Assembly (NCBI RefSeq): GCF_023516715.1
Contig: NZ_JAMGSI010000002.1
Location: 1 to 64,000 of the forward strand
Origin: Akkermansia massiliensis
GTDB lineage: Bacteria > Verrucomicrobiota > Verrucomicrobiia > Verrucomicrobiales > Akkermansiaceae
DNA: 64,000 nucleotides
Direction of reading: 5' to 3'
The translations under genes and the position numbers were made by a program. The first letter of the stretch is position 1. Each line of letters starts with the position of its first letter. The notes beneath the pieces were generated by a model that saw nothing but the letters and a program-made list of their open reading frames with translations, was not told the origin of the DNA and did no database searches. This document shows, in pieces, positions 63,313-64,000 of the stretch.

Positions 63313-64000
63313 CTAAAGCCCGCGCACGTCGCGCAGGGAGGTGGGGTCAACGGGAACCCTGGGAAGTTCTTCCTCATGGAAGGCTCCGGCTACGCCGGCA
63401 CGCGGCTTCTGGAGCTGGGTGGCTACTACGGAAACGCTGTGCGTCACGGCGGCTTCCAGGTCCCCCACGCGCTTGTGAACGCGGCTGCGGAAGTACACAT
63501 AGGCCAGGATGGCGGGGATCCCCAGCATCAGGCCGCCCGCGGTCGTAATCAGGGCTTCCGCCACGCCGCCCGCCATGTCGATGCGCTGCTTGCCGCCGGA
63601 GAAATCACCGTTGGCGATCTCAAAAAAGGTCTTCATCATCCCGACTACGGTTCCCAGCAGGCCCAGCATGGGAGCCAGGGCGCCGATGTCCGACAGCCAG
63701 GAAATCTGGCGGCTCAGGAAGCCCGCCTGGCGGCCGCCTTCCGCGGCGGCTATTTCCCTCACCTCCTCAAACTGGGCGGAAGGATTGCGCAGCATGAAAC
63801 TGGCCACCGTCAGCATTACGCGCGCGTAGCAGGAGTCCCCATCCTTGCAAAGGATGGAAAGGCCCGTATAATCCCTCTTGCGGATGAAGGATTCCGCCTG
63901 CTCCACCAGCTTGGTGGGCAGAACGGCGGAGGCGCGGGTGGAAAAACAGCACATGACCAGCACCACCACCCCGGCGATGGATAACAGGAGCAGCGGCCAC
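63313..64000 (-). CDS. exbB: ExbB/TolQ/MotA-family proton-channel protein (cut by window end)
   Basis: The open frame continues past the window edge, so the start is missing. The visible part begins within the first membrane helix (PLLLLSIAGVVVLVMCC). It has a cytoplasmic region with EQAESFIRKRDYTGLSIL, then two more helices with ISWLSDIGALAPMLGLLGTVVGMMKTFFEIA and AEALITTAGGLMLGIPAILAYVYF in outline, the family's conserved core. It is followed by exbD after 36 bases. Confidence 0.92.
   Translation of the reverse strand, partial: WPLLLLSIAGVVVLVMCCFSTRASAVLPTKLVEQAESFIRKRDYTGLSILCKDGDSCYARVMLTVASFMLRNPSAQFEEVREIAAAEGGRQAGFLSRQISWLSDIGALAPMLGLLGTVVGMMKTFFEIANGDFSGGKQRIDMAGGVAEALITTAGGLMLGIPAILAYVYFRSRVHKRVGDLEAAVTHSVSVVATQLQKPRAGVAGAFHEEELPRVPVDPTSLRDVRGL

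Overview
The window reads as chromosomal DNA of a Gram-negative, GC-rich member of the Verrucomicrobia, most like Akkermansia. The evidence is a giant autotransporter with beta-strand repeats, a PEP-CTERM surface protein, multiheme proteins fused to beta-propeller and sulfatase-modifying-factor-like domains, and a type III glutamine synthetase, all beside ordinary Gram-negative housekeeping genes. The genus is inferred from gene content, not from a database search. I saw no rRNA, tRNA, CRISPR array, transposase or phage gene.

Layout. 0.2-6.9 kb: a pst phosphate-uptake operon (pstSCAB-phoU) in which both permeases carry large extracytoplasmic insertions. 6.9-13.9 kb (minus): an exported diheme propeller protein with a degenerate formylglycine-generating-enzyme domain, a triheme propeller lipoprotein, a Rid-family protein and a small membrane protein. 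14.4-21.6 kb (minus): gyrB-gyrA, then a LUD-domain protein and a U32 peptidase-family protein. 22.0-31.2 kb (minus): one 9.2-kb autotransporter gene. 31.5-33.0 kb (minus): an FKBP-type isomerase and purN. 33.1-37.5 kb (plus): M29 aminopeptidase, metallophosphoesterase, cation/proton antiporter and TatD-like nuclease. 37.6-40.3 kb: a helical protein of unknown function, a PEP-CTERM protein behind a 19-bp inverted repeat, and a GNAT acetyltransferase. 40.4-42.3 kb: a lower-GC islet of unknown exported proteins, one split by a frameshift in an A8 tract. 42.4-46.5 kb: SGNH hydrolase, trxB, sdaA and a small exported protein with a His/Cys pair. 46.6-51.0 kb: asd-ispA-nadC-pdxH-yeaD. 51.3-53.4 kb: glnN. 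53.5-56.4 kb: rpmH-rnpA-yidD-yidC. 56.4-57.25 kb: non-coding repeats. 57.25-64.0 kb (minus): exbB-exbD-TPR protein-GT51 transglycosylase-suhB-ispF, with exbB cut by the window end.

Themes. Several genes have a sigma-70-like promoter whose -10 box ends only 6-9 bases before the ATG (gyrB, purN, the M29 gene, the 37.6-kb gene, the 45.8-kb gene), which predicts leaderless mRNAs. Surface-protein genes are associated with a recurring CCGGATT-n3-AATCCG repeat in inverted pairs. The PEP-CTERM copy looks like an invertible promoter switch. Among the catalytic domains, the class A PBP has lost all three transpeptidase motifs, the formylglycine-generating-enzyme domain has lost its cysteines, and GyrA carries Ala and Gly at the two main quinolone-determining positions.
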